Shown here: piece by piece, positions 8,999 to 18,062 of the stretch
Layout: each line of letters opens with the position of its first letter
Position numbering within the stretch: the stretch's first letter is position 1
Source: Kutzneria sp. CA-103260
GTDB taxonomy: Bacteria; Actinomycetota; Actinomycetes; Mycobacteriales; Pseudonocardiaceae
NCBI RefSeq assembly: GCF_018263855.1
Contig: NZ_CP073318.1
Location: 4,774,001 to 4,838,000, forward strand
Length of the DNA: 64,000 bases
Reading direction: 5' to 3'
Made by a program: the position numbers and the translations under genes
Notes under the pieces: model-generated
Told to the model about the DNA's origin: nothing
Database searches by the model: none
The model's input: only the letters and a program-made list of their open reading frames with translations

Positions 8999-9859
8999 CT
9001 AACTGAGGGTCATAACTTCGGTGCAGGCAAAGGTGCGCGCCGGGTCCCGGTCGGTGAAGTAGCCGCCGACCGCGGCCCAGTCGCCGTCGGCGGCGTGAAA
9101 GGTCTGCTCGACCGACGGCGCGGCGATCAGCGCCACCATGCCGCCGTGCACGACGAAGAGCTGGCCGCTGATGTGGTCGGCCGCCGGGGACACGAGGTAG
9201 CCGACGAACGGCGCGACATGCTGCGGGGAAAGGGGATCCGCCCCATCCGGTGCGGGGCCGAAGACGTTGGTGGTCATGGCCGTGCGGGCGCGGGGGCAGA
9301 TCGCGTTGGCCTTCACGCCGTAGCGGGCCATGCCCCGGGCGGTGGCCACGGTCAGCGCGACGATGCCGGCCTTCGCGGCGGCGTAGTTGGGCTGGCCCTC
9401 GGAGCCGAGCAGGAAGGCCTCGGACGAGGTGTTGACCACCCGGCCGTACACCGGCTTACCGTCCTGTTTGGACTGCTGTCGCCAGTAGGCTGAGGCGTTG
9501 CGGGACAACAGGAAGTGTCCGCGCAGGTGCACGCGGATCACGGTGTCCCACTCCTCGTCGGTCATGTTGAACAGCATCCGGTCGCGCAGCACGCCGGCGT
9601 TGTTCACCACGATGTGCAGGCCGCCGAAGCCTTCCACGGCCGCGGCCACGAGGGCGTCCGCGGTGGAGCGGTCAGCCACGTCTCCGGGCACGATCTCGCC
9701 CTTGCCACCCAGCGCCTCGATCTCGGCCAGCACGTCGGACGCGTCGGCGACGTCACCGAGCACCACGGACGCGCCGGCCGCGGCCAGCGCCAGCGCCTCG
9801 GCGCGGCCCAGCCCGGCGGCGGCACCGGTGACGATCGCGACTTTCCCGTCCAGCTCCAC
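8999..9859 (-). CDS. hsd4A: Hsd4A-like 17-beta-hydroxysteroid / beta-hydroxyacyl-CoA dehydrogenase
   Basis: 286 aa SDR with TGAAAGLGRA, NNAGVLRDRML, catalytic Ser in VNTSSEAF and NYAAAK. The NNAGVLRDRM form and the 280-300 aa length are typical of the dehydrogenase half of multifunctional enzyme type 2 and of Rv3502c/Hsd4A. Those enzymes oxidise the beta-hydroxy group of steroid side-chain acyl-CoAs and also act on 17-beta-hydroxysteroids. GTG start (9859) with AGGAG seven bases upstream. A KstR-like box lies about 50 bases upstream. Position next to fdxD and the mce operon matches M. tuberculosis. Confidence 0.85.
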   Translation of the reverse strand: MELDGKVAIVTGAAAGLGRAEALALAAAGASVVLGDVADASDVLAEIEALGGKGEIVPGDVADRSTADALVAAAVEGFGGLHIVVNNAGVLRDRMLFNMTDEEWDTVIRVHLRGHFLLSRNASAYWRQQSKQDGKPVYGRVVNTSSEAFLLGSEGQPNYAAAKAGIVALTVATARGMARYGVKANAICPRARTAMTTNVFGPAPDGADPLSPQHVAPFVGYLVSPAADHISGQLFVVHGGMVALIAAPSVEQTFHAADGDWAAVGGYFTDRDPARTFACTEVMTLS

Positions 9860-9908
9860 TCGCCGCTCCTAGTCGCCAGGGATCACCACACTGTAATCCA
9901 GGCCACAC

Positions 9909-9922
9909 TAGAATCTGTTCTC
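9909..9922. promoter_or_regulatory. KstR-like operator upstream of hsd4A-mce operon
   Basis: TAGAATCTGTTCTC, an imperfect 14-bp palindrome close to the KstR consensus TAGAACACGTTCTA. It lies between fdxD and hsd4A and would control the hsd4A-SDR-yrbE-mce operon. It is the weakest of the seven boxes in the window. Confidence 0.65.
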
Positions 9923-9939
9923 GTTCTGGGCAAGACCGT

Positions 9940-10131
9940 TCAGCCGGTCACACGCAGCGCGTAACGCGGACAGCTCGCGACAGCAACCTTGATCCGCTCG
10001 GCCGACACAGTGTCCACGGCCGCCTCGTGAATGACCAGTTCCTCGTCGCTGTCCAGCTCGAACACCTCGGGCACGGCCGCCACACACAGGCCGTTCGCCT
10101 CGCACAGATTCCGATCGACCTCGATCGCCAC
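9940..10131 (-). CDS. fdxD: FdxD-like ferredoxin
   Basis: 63 aa from the GTG at 10131, chosen because GGGAGG lies five bases upstream and because this gives the same length I recall for Rv3503c. An in-frame GTG at 10167 would add 12 residues but lacks a good ribosome site. Conserved Cys occur in LCEANGLC and SCP, the pattern of small single-cluster (3Fe-4S type) ferredoxins that feed cytochromes P450. Divergent from fadE26 across a KstR box. A role as electron donor in sterol oxidation is inferred from context. Confidence 0.85.
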   Translation of the reverse strand: MAIEVDRNLCEANGLCVAAVPEVFELDSDEELVIHEAAVDTVSAERIKVAVASCPRYALRVTG

Positions 10132-10189
10132 GGCCGCCTCCCGCTCGCCAGAAGCCACGCGATTCACGGTAACACCGTGCTACGGTTAC

Positions 10190-10203
10190 TAGAACACGTT
10201 CCA
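10190..10203. promoter_or_regulatory. KstR operator between fdxD and fadE26
   Basis: TAGAACACGTTCCA differs from the KstR consensus in one position. It sits in the divergent promoter region of fdxD (minus) and fadE26 (plus), 23 bases before the fadE26 start. Confidence 0.85.
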
Positions 10204-10225
10204 CCTCGCCGAGCCGGGAGGCCGG

Positions 10226-11407
<1,182 letters not shown>

Positions 11408-11421
11408 AAGGGAAACCTCCG

Positions 11422-12444
11422 GTGGACTTCGAGTTTTCGGAAGCGCAGCGGGACCTCGCCGCCATGGTGCGCGAGCATCCACAGTGGACCGACCTGGCGG
11501 CCTCCGGCGTGCTGGCCGCCACCTTGCCGGAATCCGCCGGCGGCAACGGTTTCGGGCTTCTCGAACAGTGCAGCGTGCTGGTCGAACTCGGCCGTGCCAT
11601 GTCATCGGCGCCGTACCTGCACTCCATTGTGCAGGCGGCGTCGACAGTGGCCCGGTTCGGCACGGCCGAGCACGTCGACCGCTGGGTGCGGCCGGCGCTG
11701 ACCGGGTCGACCGTGCTGTCGGTCGCCCTGTCCGAAGAGAACAACGACGATCCCCTGTCCCCGGTTACGCAGGCGTCGCCGATTTCCGGCGGCTGGCGGC
11801 TCACCGGCGCGAAGTCCCTTGTCCCGCCCGGCGATCTCTTCCTGGTCCCGGCCAGCACCACCGACGGCGTGCGCCTGTTCCTCGTCGAGTCCGACCAGGT
11901 TTCCCCGCAGCCTCAGGAACTCGTGGACGGCGACACCTGCCTGCTCGATCTCTCCGACGTCGAGGTCGACGCCTCCCGGGTGCTCGACGCCGCCGCCGTC
12001 TCCCACGCGCTGCACCGGGGTGTGGTCGGCCTGTGCGCGTTGCAACTGGGCGTCGTCGAACGGGCCCTGGAGATGACCACCGAGTACGCCCGGACGCGGC
12101 AGCAGTTCGACCGCCCCATCGGCAGCTTCCAGGCCGTGTCCCAGCGCCTCGCCGACGCGTACATCCAGGTCGAAGCCATTCGATTGACGTTGTGGCAAGC
12201 TGCCTGGCGGCTCAGCGAAGGGCTGCCCTGCGACACCGAGCTCGCCACCGCCAAGTTCTGGGCCGCCGAAGCCGGGCACTATGTCGCCCACACCGCCGTG
12301 CACATCCATGGCGGCATGGGCATCGACGTCAGCCACCCCCTGCACCGCTACTTCACCGCCGCCAAACGTCACGAGTTCGCCCTCGGCGGCGCCACCGCCC
12401 ACCTGCGCCACATCGGAGCCGCCCTCGCCGCGACCCCGGTGTGA
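11422..12444 (+). CDS. fadE27: FadE27 (ChsE5)-like steroid acyl-CoA dehydrogenase subunit
   Basis: 340 aa from the GTG at 11422 (MDFEFSEAQRDL). The open frame continues upstream through fadE26 in another frame and is not real there. Acyl-CoA dehydrogenase fold with RTRQQFDRPIGSFQAV and a C-terminal IHGGMGIDVSHPLHRY segment. It is shorter than a homotetrameric ACAD and lacks the GGGTNE-type motif, as expected for the partner subunit of a heteromeric steroid ACAD. It should act with FadE26 on side-chain acyl-CoAs. Confidence 0.87.
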   Translation: MDFEFSEAQRDLAAMVREHPQWTDLAASGVLAATLPESAGGNGFGLLEQCSVLVELGRAMSSAPYLHSIVQAASTVARFGTAEHVDRWVRPALTGSTVLSVALSEENNDDPLSPVTQASPISGGWRLTGAKSLVPPGDLFLVPASTTDGVRLFLVESDQVSPQPQELVDGDTCLLDLSDVEVDASRVLDAAAVSHALHRGVVGLCALQLGVVERALEMTTEYARTRQQFDRPIGSFQAVSQRLADAYIQVEAIRLTLWQAAWRLSEGLPCDTELATAKFWAAEAGHYVAHTAVHIHGGMGIDVSHPLHRYFTAAKRHEFALGGATAHLRHIGAALAATPV

Positions 12445-12462
12445 CCTCGCTATGATCTCGCC

Positions 12463-12885
12463 GTGCCACTGAGGCTTCGCATGACCGTGCAGGCGCAGAT
12501 CGCGATCATCGTGCTCAGCTGGTTACTCCCCTTCGGGGCGTTGATCCTGGCCGGGCCGATCGTCGGAAACACGCTGGAGATCCCGCTGCTGGGCGTGGCG
12601 CTGCTGGTCGCGATCACGCTGAGCGTGCGGGGCACGGAGTGCGGGGTGGACTGCACGGCCGACACGATCGCCGTGCGGGGATGGGTGCGCACGGTGCGGA
12701 TCCCGACCGACGCGGTGCTCGGCGTCGACCAGGCCGGCTACGCCCTGCTCTGGCGGGACGAGTTCGGCGACCGGCGGACCAGGCTGTTCGCGTTCGGCCG
12801 GTCGAGGCGGGGCATCGACCCGCACAGCCGGGAATCGTTGGCCCGGCTGGCGGACTGGGTCAGCGGAGCTTGTCCAGGCGGGTGA
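12463..12885 (+). CDS. Small membrane protein of unknown function
   Basis: 140 aa. Two hydrophobic segments near the N-terminus (about 10-30 and 38-55) are followed by a basic soluble domain with beta-strand character (DTIAVRGWVRTVRIPTDAV), which resembles the PH-like domain of small actinobacterial membrane proteins. GTG start at 12463; an ATG at 12481 is an alternative. The 3' end overlaps the convergent nitronate monooxygenase-like gene by 26 bases. No family recognised with certainty. Confidence 0.6.
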   Translation: MPLRLRMTVQAQIAIIVLSWLLPFGALILAGPIVGNTLEIPLLGVALLVAITLSVRGTECGVDCTADTIAVRGWVRTVRIPTDAVLGVDQAGYALLWRDEFGDRRTRLFAFGRSRRGIDPHSRESLARLADWVSGACPGG

Positions 12886-13948
12886 GGGTGTCGTCGAACT
12901 CCCGGAGCAGGTCGGCCATGACGGCGGCGACGGGGCGGATCTCGTTCATGCGCCCGACGATCTGGCCGACGGGCATGGAGACGACGGTGGGGTCGCCGGA
13001 CAGCGTGATCCGCTGGTGGGCGTCGGCGACGAGCAGGTTCTGCAGGGGCATGGGCAGCGGGGCGGGGGCGCCGGGCTGGGCCCAGGCCTCGGTCCAGCGG
13101 GTCTTGAGCAGCCGGGCCGGTTTGCCGGTGTAGATGCGGCTGCGGACGGTGTCGGAGGAGCTGGCGGCGAGCAGGGCCTGCTGGGTGGCGGAGACGGGCA
13201 GGCCCTCGGAGTACTCGGCGGTGGTGAGCCAGCACGAGCCGAGCCAGCCGCCGGACGCGCCGAGGGCGAGAGCGGCGGCGAGTTGGCGGCCGGTGCCGAT
13301 GCCGCCGGCGGCGAGCACGGGAACGTCGACGGCGTCGACGATCTCGGGCACGAGCACCATGCTGGCGATCTCGCCGGTGTGGCCACCGGCCTCGTAGCCT
13401 TGGGCCACAACGATGTCCACGCCGTTCGCCACGTGCCGCCGGGCGTGCTCGGCCTTGCCAGCGAGGGCGGCCACGGGGATGTCGTGCTCGTGGGCCAGCT
13501 CGATGACGTCAACAGGCGGCGAACCCAGGGCGTTGGCGATCAGCCGGATGGGATGTTGCAGGGCAACGTCCACATGGGACCGTGCTACGGAGTGCAGCCA
13601 GCCCAGCACGCCGGTGCCGTGCGAGTCGAGCGGCGGAACGCCGAGCTCGGTCAGGGTGCGCTCGACAAACTCCCGATGCTCAGCCGGAATCAGCGCGTCC
13701 AGGTCGACGGCGGTGCCCTCGGTGGGGATCTTGGCCGGCATCACGACGTCCACGCCGTAGGGCCGGCCGTCGGTGTGCTCGTCCATCCATGTCAGCGCGG
13801 CGTCCAGCTCGCCGGGATCGTTGAACCGGACGCAGCCCAGCACCCCGAGCCCGCCGGCCCGGCTGATCGCCGCGGCGACGTGTTCCGACGGCGTGAAGCC
13901 GAAAATCGGATACTCGATCCCGAACCGCTCACACAGTGCCGTGCGCAC
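12860..13948 (-). CDS. Nitronate monooxygenase-family flavoprotein, paralogue of IpdC
   Basis: 362 aa TIM-barrel flavoprotein of the 2-nitropropane dioxygenase family. Signatures are an N-terminal YPIFGFTPSEHVAAAIS, VAQGYEAGGHTG (His-containing flavin loop), and VLAAGGIGTGRQLAAALALGASG (phosphate-binding). GTG start with GGGAGG six bases upstream. It overlaps the end of fadD19 by 20 bases, so it is probably co-translated with it and under the same KstR box. IpdC, a relative encoded at 41670, is a reductase for a steroid ring CoA ester, so a steroid acyl-CoA reductase role is possible. The substrate is unknown. Confidence 0.8.
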   Translation of the reverse strand: MRTALCERFGIEYPIFGFTPSEHVAAAISRAGGLGVLGCVRFNDPGELDAALTWMDEHTDGRPYGVDVVMPAKIPTEGTAVDLDALIPAEHREFVERTLTELGVPPLDSHGTGVLGWLHSVARSHVDVALQHPIRLIANALGSPPVDVIELAHEHDIPVAALAGKAEHARRHVANGVDIVVAQGYEAGGHTGEIASMVLVPEIVDAVDVPVLAAGGIGTGRQLAAALALGASGGWLGSCWLTTAEYSEGLPVSATQQALLAASSSDTVRSRIYTGKPARLLKTRWTEAWAQPGAPAPLPMPLQNLLVADAHQRITLSGDPTVVSMPVGQIVGRMNEIRPVAAVMADLLREFDDTLTRLDKLR

Positions 13949-15575
13949 GGGAACCTCCCAGCCCGGCCTTGGTCTGCACCTCTACGGTCGGCGGCTGGTC
14001 GGCGACGAGCGCCTGCGCCCACCGGTAGTCGGGTTTGCCACTGGGCAGCCGACTGATCTCGTCCACCACCCAGATGCTGCGCGGCACCTTGTAGCCGGCG
14101 ATCTGTTGCCGCGCATGGGCCTCCAGCTCGTCGAACGCCAGCGTGTGGCCGGGGCGGGCCTGCACGACGGCGGCGACCCGCTGCCCGAGCCGGTCGTCGG
14201 GGATGCCGAGCACCAGCGCGTCGAAGACGTCCGGGTGCGACTTCAGCACGCCCTCCACCTCCTCGGGGAACACCTTCTCCCCCGCGGTGTTGACGCACAT
14301 GTTGCCGCGCCCCAACAGGGTCACGGTGCCGTCCTCCTCGAGGCGGGCGAAATCCCCCGGCACGGCATAGCGTTTGCCGTCGACCTCGGTGAACAGCGCG
14401 GCCGACTTGGCCTCGTCCTTGTAGTAGCCGAGCGGGATGTGCCCGCCACGGGCCAGTTTGCCGACCACGCCGGGCGGAGCCGGCCGGCCGTCGTCGCCGA
14501 GCACGATGCTGGCCGGGTCGGCCTTCACGCGCGGGCCGCCGGACTGCGGGGCGCCGCTCTGCACGACGCCGATGCCGGTGAAGCCGGTCTCGGAGGCGCC
14601 GATGGCGTCGGTGATCACCATGTTCGGGAAGGCCGCCACGTACTGTTCCTTGACGGCCTTGGAGAACAGGGCCGCGCTGCTGGAGATGGCCCCCAGCGAG
14701 GACACGTCGTACTGACCGTCCCGATAGGACTCGATCAGCGGCCGGGCCATGGCGTCGCCGACGATCATCATCACCTGCACCTTGTGCCGCTCCACCGCCT
14801 GCCAGACCTGGTCGGCGTCGAACTGCGGCAGCAGCACAACGGTGCTGCCGGTGAACAGGGCGCCGAACACGCCCCACTGCGCGGCGCCGTGGATCATCGG
14901 CGGCGCGCACAGCCGGACCAGCCCGTAGGCCTGGCCCTGCCGAGCCTGCTGCCACTCGTCCTCCACCGGCACGCCGGTGAGGAAGTCGATGCCGCCGCCG
15001 AGGACGCGCCACACGTCCTCCTGCCGCCACAGCACACCCTTGGGATGGCCGGTGGTGCCGCCGGTGTACAGGATGTAGATGTCGTCGGGGCTGCGCTCCG
15101 GGAAGTCGCGGGCCGGGCTGGCCGCGGCCAGCGCCGCCTCGTACTCGACCGCGGAGTAGGACACGTTCTCGTCCGTGCCGTCCTCGGTGTAGACCACATG
15201 CCGCAGCCGCGGCACCTCGGGCAGGACGTCGGCCACCAGCGGCGTGAAGCGGCGTTCGTGCACCAGGGCGACGAGGTCGGAGTTGTCGAACACGTAGCGC
15301 AGCTCGGCGCGCGTGTACCGGTAGTTGATGTTGATGGCGACCGCCCGCAGCTTGTACGCCGCGAGCATGCTTTCCACCATCTCAATGGAGTTCCGGGAGT
15401 GCACGCCCACATGGTCACCCGGTCCGACGCCGTGCGCGGCGAGGTGGTTGGCCAGCCGGTTGGCGCGCTCGTCCAGCTGCGCGTAGCTGACCTGGCGCTC
15501 GCCGCAGATCACCGCGGCGCGCTCGGGGACGAGATCGGCGGCGTGCTCCACGAGGTCTGCGATGTTCAGGGCCAC
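13929..15575 (-). CDS. fadD19: FadD19-like steroid side-chain CoA ligase
   Basis: 548 aa AMP-forming acyl-CoA synthetase. The P-loop-like motif YTGGTTGHPKGVLW lies near residue 168. GYYKDEAK and the GRGNMCVNTAGEKVFPEEVE hinge/A8 region are present, and the catalytic Lys lies in SGKPDYRW. The N-terminus MALNIADL is shared with mycobacterial FadD19, which activates C24/C26 carboxylated sterol side chains. GTG start (15575) only about 11 bases from a KstR box, so the mRNA may be nearly leaderless. Divergent from echA19, as in M. tuberculosis Rv3515c/Rv3516. Confidence 0.92.
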   Translation of the reverse strand: MALNIADLVEHAADLVPERAAVICGERQVSYAQLDERANRLANHLAAHGVGPGDHVGVHSRNSIEMVESMLAAYKLRAVAININYRYTRAELRYVFDNSDLVALVHERRFTPLVADVLPEVPRLRHVVYTEDGTDENVSYSAVEYEAALAAASPARDFPERSPDDIYILYTGGTTGHPKGVLWRQEDVWRVLGGGIDFLTGVPVEDEWQQARQGQAYGLVRLCAPPMIHGAAQWGVFGALFTGSTVVLLPQFDADQVWQAVERHKVQVMMIVGDAMARPLIESYRDGQYDVSSLGAISSSAALFSKAVKEQYVAAFPNMVITDAIGASETGFTGIGVVQSGAPQSGGPRVKADPASIVLGDDGRPAPPGVVGKLARGGHIPLGYYKDEAKSAALFTEVDGKRYAVPGDFARLEEDGTVTLLGRGNMCVNTAGEKVFPEEVEGVLKSHPDVFDALVLGIPDDRLGQRVAAVVQARPGHTLAFDELEAHARQQIAGYKVPRSIWVVDEISRLPSGKPDYRWAQALVADQPPTVEVQTKAGLGGSRAHGTV

Positions 15576-15585
15576 CCCTGCAAAC

Positions 15586-15599
15586 TAGAACGTGTTACT
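15586..15599. promoter_or_regulatory. KstR operator between fadD19 and echA19
   Basis: TAGAACGTGTTACT keeps both half-sites of the KstR palindrome (one mismatch in the right arm). It lies between two divergent side-chain degradation genes, 11 bases from fadD19 and 28 from echA19. Confidence 0.82.
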
Positions 15600-15626
15600 G
15601 TTTTGGGCAATCCCCTGGGAGGCTTG

Positions 15627-16427
15627 ATGACCGCGACGCAGGAGTCCGAGCACTGCCTGGTAGACCAACGAGGCGGGGTCCTCGTGGTGACGATGAACCG
15701 CCCGGAGGCACGCAACGCCCTGTCCGGCCCGATGATGGCGATCATGCGCGAGGCCTGGGACCGCGTCGACTCCGACGACAGCGTCCGGGTCTGCGTGCTG
15801 ACCGGCGCGGGCGGCGCGTTCTGCGCCGGCGCCGACCTCAAGGCGATGACGGCCAGCCATCCCGGCGACTCGTTCTCCGGCGGCGGCTGGGACCTGTCGG
15901 TGATCGAGCCGCTACTCAAGGGCCGCCGGCTGAGCAAGCCGCTGATCGCCGCGGTGGAGGGGCCGGCGATCGCCGGCGGCACCGAGATCCTTCAGGCCAC
16001 CGACATCCGGGTGGCCGGCGAGAGCGCCCGCTTCGGCGTGTCCGAGGCCCGCTGGGGCCTGTTCCCGCTGGGCGGCTCGGCCGTCCGGCTGCCCCGCCAG
16101 ATCCCCTACACCGTCGCCGCCGACCTGTTGCTGACCGGCCGCCACATCACCGCCGCCGAGGCGTTCGACATCGGCCTGATCGGTCATGTTGTGCCCGACG
16201 GACAAGCGCTGGCCAAGGCGTTGGAGCTGGCCGACATGATCGCCGCCAACGGACCGCTGGCCGTGCAGGCGATCCTGCGCACCATCCGGGAGACCGAGGG
16301 CCTGCCCGAGAACGAGGCGTTCAAGATCGAGTCCCAGCACGGAACGCGGGTGTTCCTCAGCGAGGACGCCAAGGAGGGCCCGGCCGCCTTCGCCGCCAAA
16401 CGCAAGCCGGAGTTCAACGGCCGCTAA
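15627..16427 (+). CDS. echA19: EchA19-like steroid enoyl-CoA hydratase
   Basis: 266 aa crotonase. Oxyanion-hole segments are GAGGAFCAGADLK (about residue 62) and EGPAIAGGTE (about 112), and a catalytic-type Glu lies in VSEARWGLFPLGG. ATG with GGGAGG four bases upstream. In M. tuberculosis EchA19 hydrates steroid enoyl-CoAs of the side chain. The divergent pairing with fadD19 over a KstR box is conserved. Its 3' end faces the fadD gene at 16513, with a long palindrome between them. Confidence 0.9.
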   Translation: MTATQESEHCLVDQRGGVLVVTMNRPEARNALSGPMMAIMREAWDRVDSDDSVRVCVLTGAGGAFCAGADLKAMTASHPGDSFSGGGWDLSVIEPLLKGRRLSKPLIAAVEGPAIAGGTEILQATDIRVAGESARFGVSEARWGLFPLGGSAVRLPRQIPYTVAADLLLTGRHITAAEAFDIGLIGHVVPDGQALAKALELADMIAANGPLAVQAILRTIRETEGLPENEAFKIESQHGTRVFLSEDAKEGPAAFAAKRKPEFNGR

Positions 16428-16431
16428 CACC

Positions 16432-16507
16432 CGCGAGTCCCGCTCTCAGGCAACTGAAACACGAGTTTCGGAACTCGACACACGGTTGCCCGAGAGCGGG
16501 ACTCGCG
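16432..16507. repeat. Dispersed palindromic element, copy 1 (bidirectional terminator candidate)
   Basis: Outer arms CGCGAGTCCCGCTCTC (16432-16447) and GAGAGCGGGACTCGCG (16492-16507) pair perfectly over 16 bp. An inner GGCAAC / GTTGCC pair continues the stem. It lies between the convergent ends of echA19 and a fadD gene. Further copies occur at 30271 and 57537. Confidence 0.9.
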
Positions 16508-16512
16508 AGGTT

Positions 16513-18057
16513 CTAGATGGCGCGCTCCTGGTTCTGCCAGTAGGGGTCGCGCAGGCGACGCTTGTAGAGCTTGCCGTTGGGGTCGCGGGGCAGCTCGGCG
16601 ACATAGTCGACGCTGCGCGGGAGCTTGAACTTGGCCAGGCGCGAGGCGGCGAAGGCGAGCAGTTCGGCGGTGAGGGCGTCGTCGCCGACGACGTCGTCCA
16701 CGGGCTGCACGACAGCCTTGATCTCCTCGCCCCAGTCGGGGTGCGGGATGCCGAACACGGCCACGTCGGCGACCTTGGGGTGACAGGCCAGTTCGCCCTC
16801 GATCTCGGCCGGGTAGACGTTCACCCCGCCGGAAATGATCATATCGGCCTTGCGGTCGCGCAGGTAGAGGTAGCCGTCCTCGTCCAGGTAACCGACGTCG
16901 CCGAGGGTGAACAGGTCGCGCACCCGGCCGGCGTCGGTCTTGGCCTTGTCCTTGTAGTACTCGAAAGTCGAGGTGCCCATCCGCATGTACACAGTGCCCA
17001 CTTCGCCGGCCGGCAGTTCGGCGCCGTCGTCGGCGAGCACCTTGACCACCGAGCCGGGCCACGGCAGGCCGACGGAACCGGGCTTGCGCAGCCAGTCGGC
17101 CGCCTCGATCATGGTCCCGCCGCCCTCGGTGGCGGCGTAGTACTCGGTGACCACCGGTCCCCACCAGTCGATCATCCGGCGCTTGACCTCCAGTGGGCAC
17201 GGCGCGGCACCGTGGATGGCGGCCCGCAGCGAGGAGACGTCGAACGAGGACCGCACATCCTCGGGCAGCGCCAGCAGCCGGCGGAACTGGGTGGGCACCA
17301 TGTGGCTGTGGGTGACCCGGTGCTTCTCGATCAGGCGCAGCATCTCGGCCGCGTCCCACCGGTCCATCAACACCGTCTTGTGTCCGAATTGGACGGACAG
17401 GGAGACGAAGTTCAGCACGGCGGTGTGGTAGAGCGGCGAGCCGCACAGGTGCACGTGCCCGTCGAACGGCTTGAGGTCGAAGATGCCGAAGAACCAGACG
17501 CCGGCCGCCGGCAGCACGTCCGGGTCGGCCCCGGTCAGCGGCCGGCGCACGCCCTTGGGCCGGCCGGTGGTGCCGGAGGTGTAGAGCATCGGCGCGCCGG
17601 CGGTGCGGATGTCCGGCCGCCCAACGGGTTCGTCCGCACCCAACTCGGACAACGGCCGGAAACCGGGGATTTCGCCGACGGAGAAGCGGGCGTCGGGCGG
17701 CAGCGACTCCCCCGCCACCACGGCGGTGTCGACAAACCGCTGCGAGGCCACGAACGCCTTGGCCCCGGAGTCGGCGACCAGGTAGGCGACCTCCGGCCCG
17801 ATCAGGTGCCAGTTCACCGGCACGATGTACAGGCCGGTCTGCATCGCGGCGAAGTACATGGCCAGCAGCTCGGAACTGTTGGGCAGCAGCACCACGACGC
17901 TGTCGCCGGGCCGCAGGCCCATGGCCTGCAGCCCCCGCCCGTACCGGTCCGCCGCGGCGGCCAGCTCGCCGTAGCCGACCTCTCCGCCGTCGGGGTCGAC
18001 AACCGCCGTCAACCCGGGTTCCGCAGCCGCGATGTTCCACAGTCCAGGCGCCGTCAT
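16513..18057 (-). CDS. Acyl-CoA synthetase (FadD family), KstR-regulated
   Basis: 514 aa from the ATG at 18057 (MTAPGLWNIAAAEPG). A TTG three codons upstream is less likely. ANL-family ligase with YTSGTTGRPKGV (about residue 160), YYAATEGGG, and GVNVYPAEIE. The catalytic Lys lies in PNGKLYKRRL. It resembles the FadD4/FadD13/FadD17 class by motifs, but I cannot assign the exact member. A KstR box lies 12 bases upstream, inside the 3' end of the next gene, so it is likely part of the sterol regulon. The substrate may be a side-chain or propionyl-length steroid acid. Confidence 0.85.
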   Translation of the reverse strand: MTAPGLWNIAAAEPGLTAVVDPDGGEVGYGELAAAADRYGRGLQAMGLRPGDSVVVLLPNSSELLAMYFAAMQTGLYIVPVNWHLIGPEVAYLVADSGAKAFVASQRFVDTAVVAGESLPPDARFSVGEIPGFRPLSELGADEPVGRPDIRTAGAPMLYTSGTTGRPKGVRRPLTGADPDVLPAAGVWFFGIFDLKPFDGHVHLCGSPLYHTAVLNFVSLSVQFGHKTVLMDRWDAAEMLRLIEKHRVTHSHMVPTQFRRLLALPEDVRSSFDVSSLRAAIHGAAPCPLEVKRRMIDWWGPVVTEYYAATEGGGTMIEAADWLRKPGSVGLPWPGSVVKVLADDGAELPAGEVGTVYMRMGTSTFEYYKDKAKTDAGRVRDLFTLGDVGYLDEDGYLYLRDRKADMIISGGVNVYPAEIEGELACHPKVADVAVFGIPHPDWGEEIKAVVQPVDDVVGDDALTAELLAFAASRLAKFKLPRSVDYVAELPRDPNGKLYKRRLRDPYWQNQERAI

Positions 18058-18062
18058 GCATC

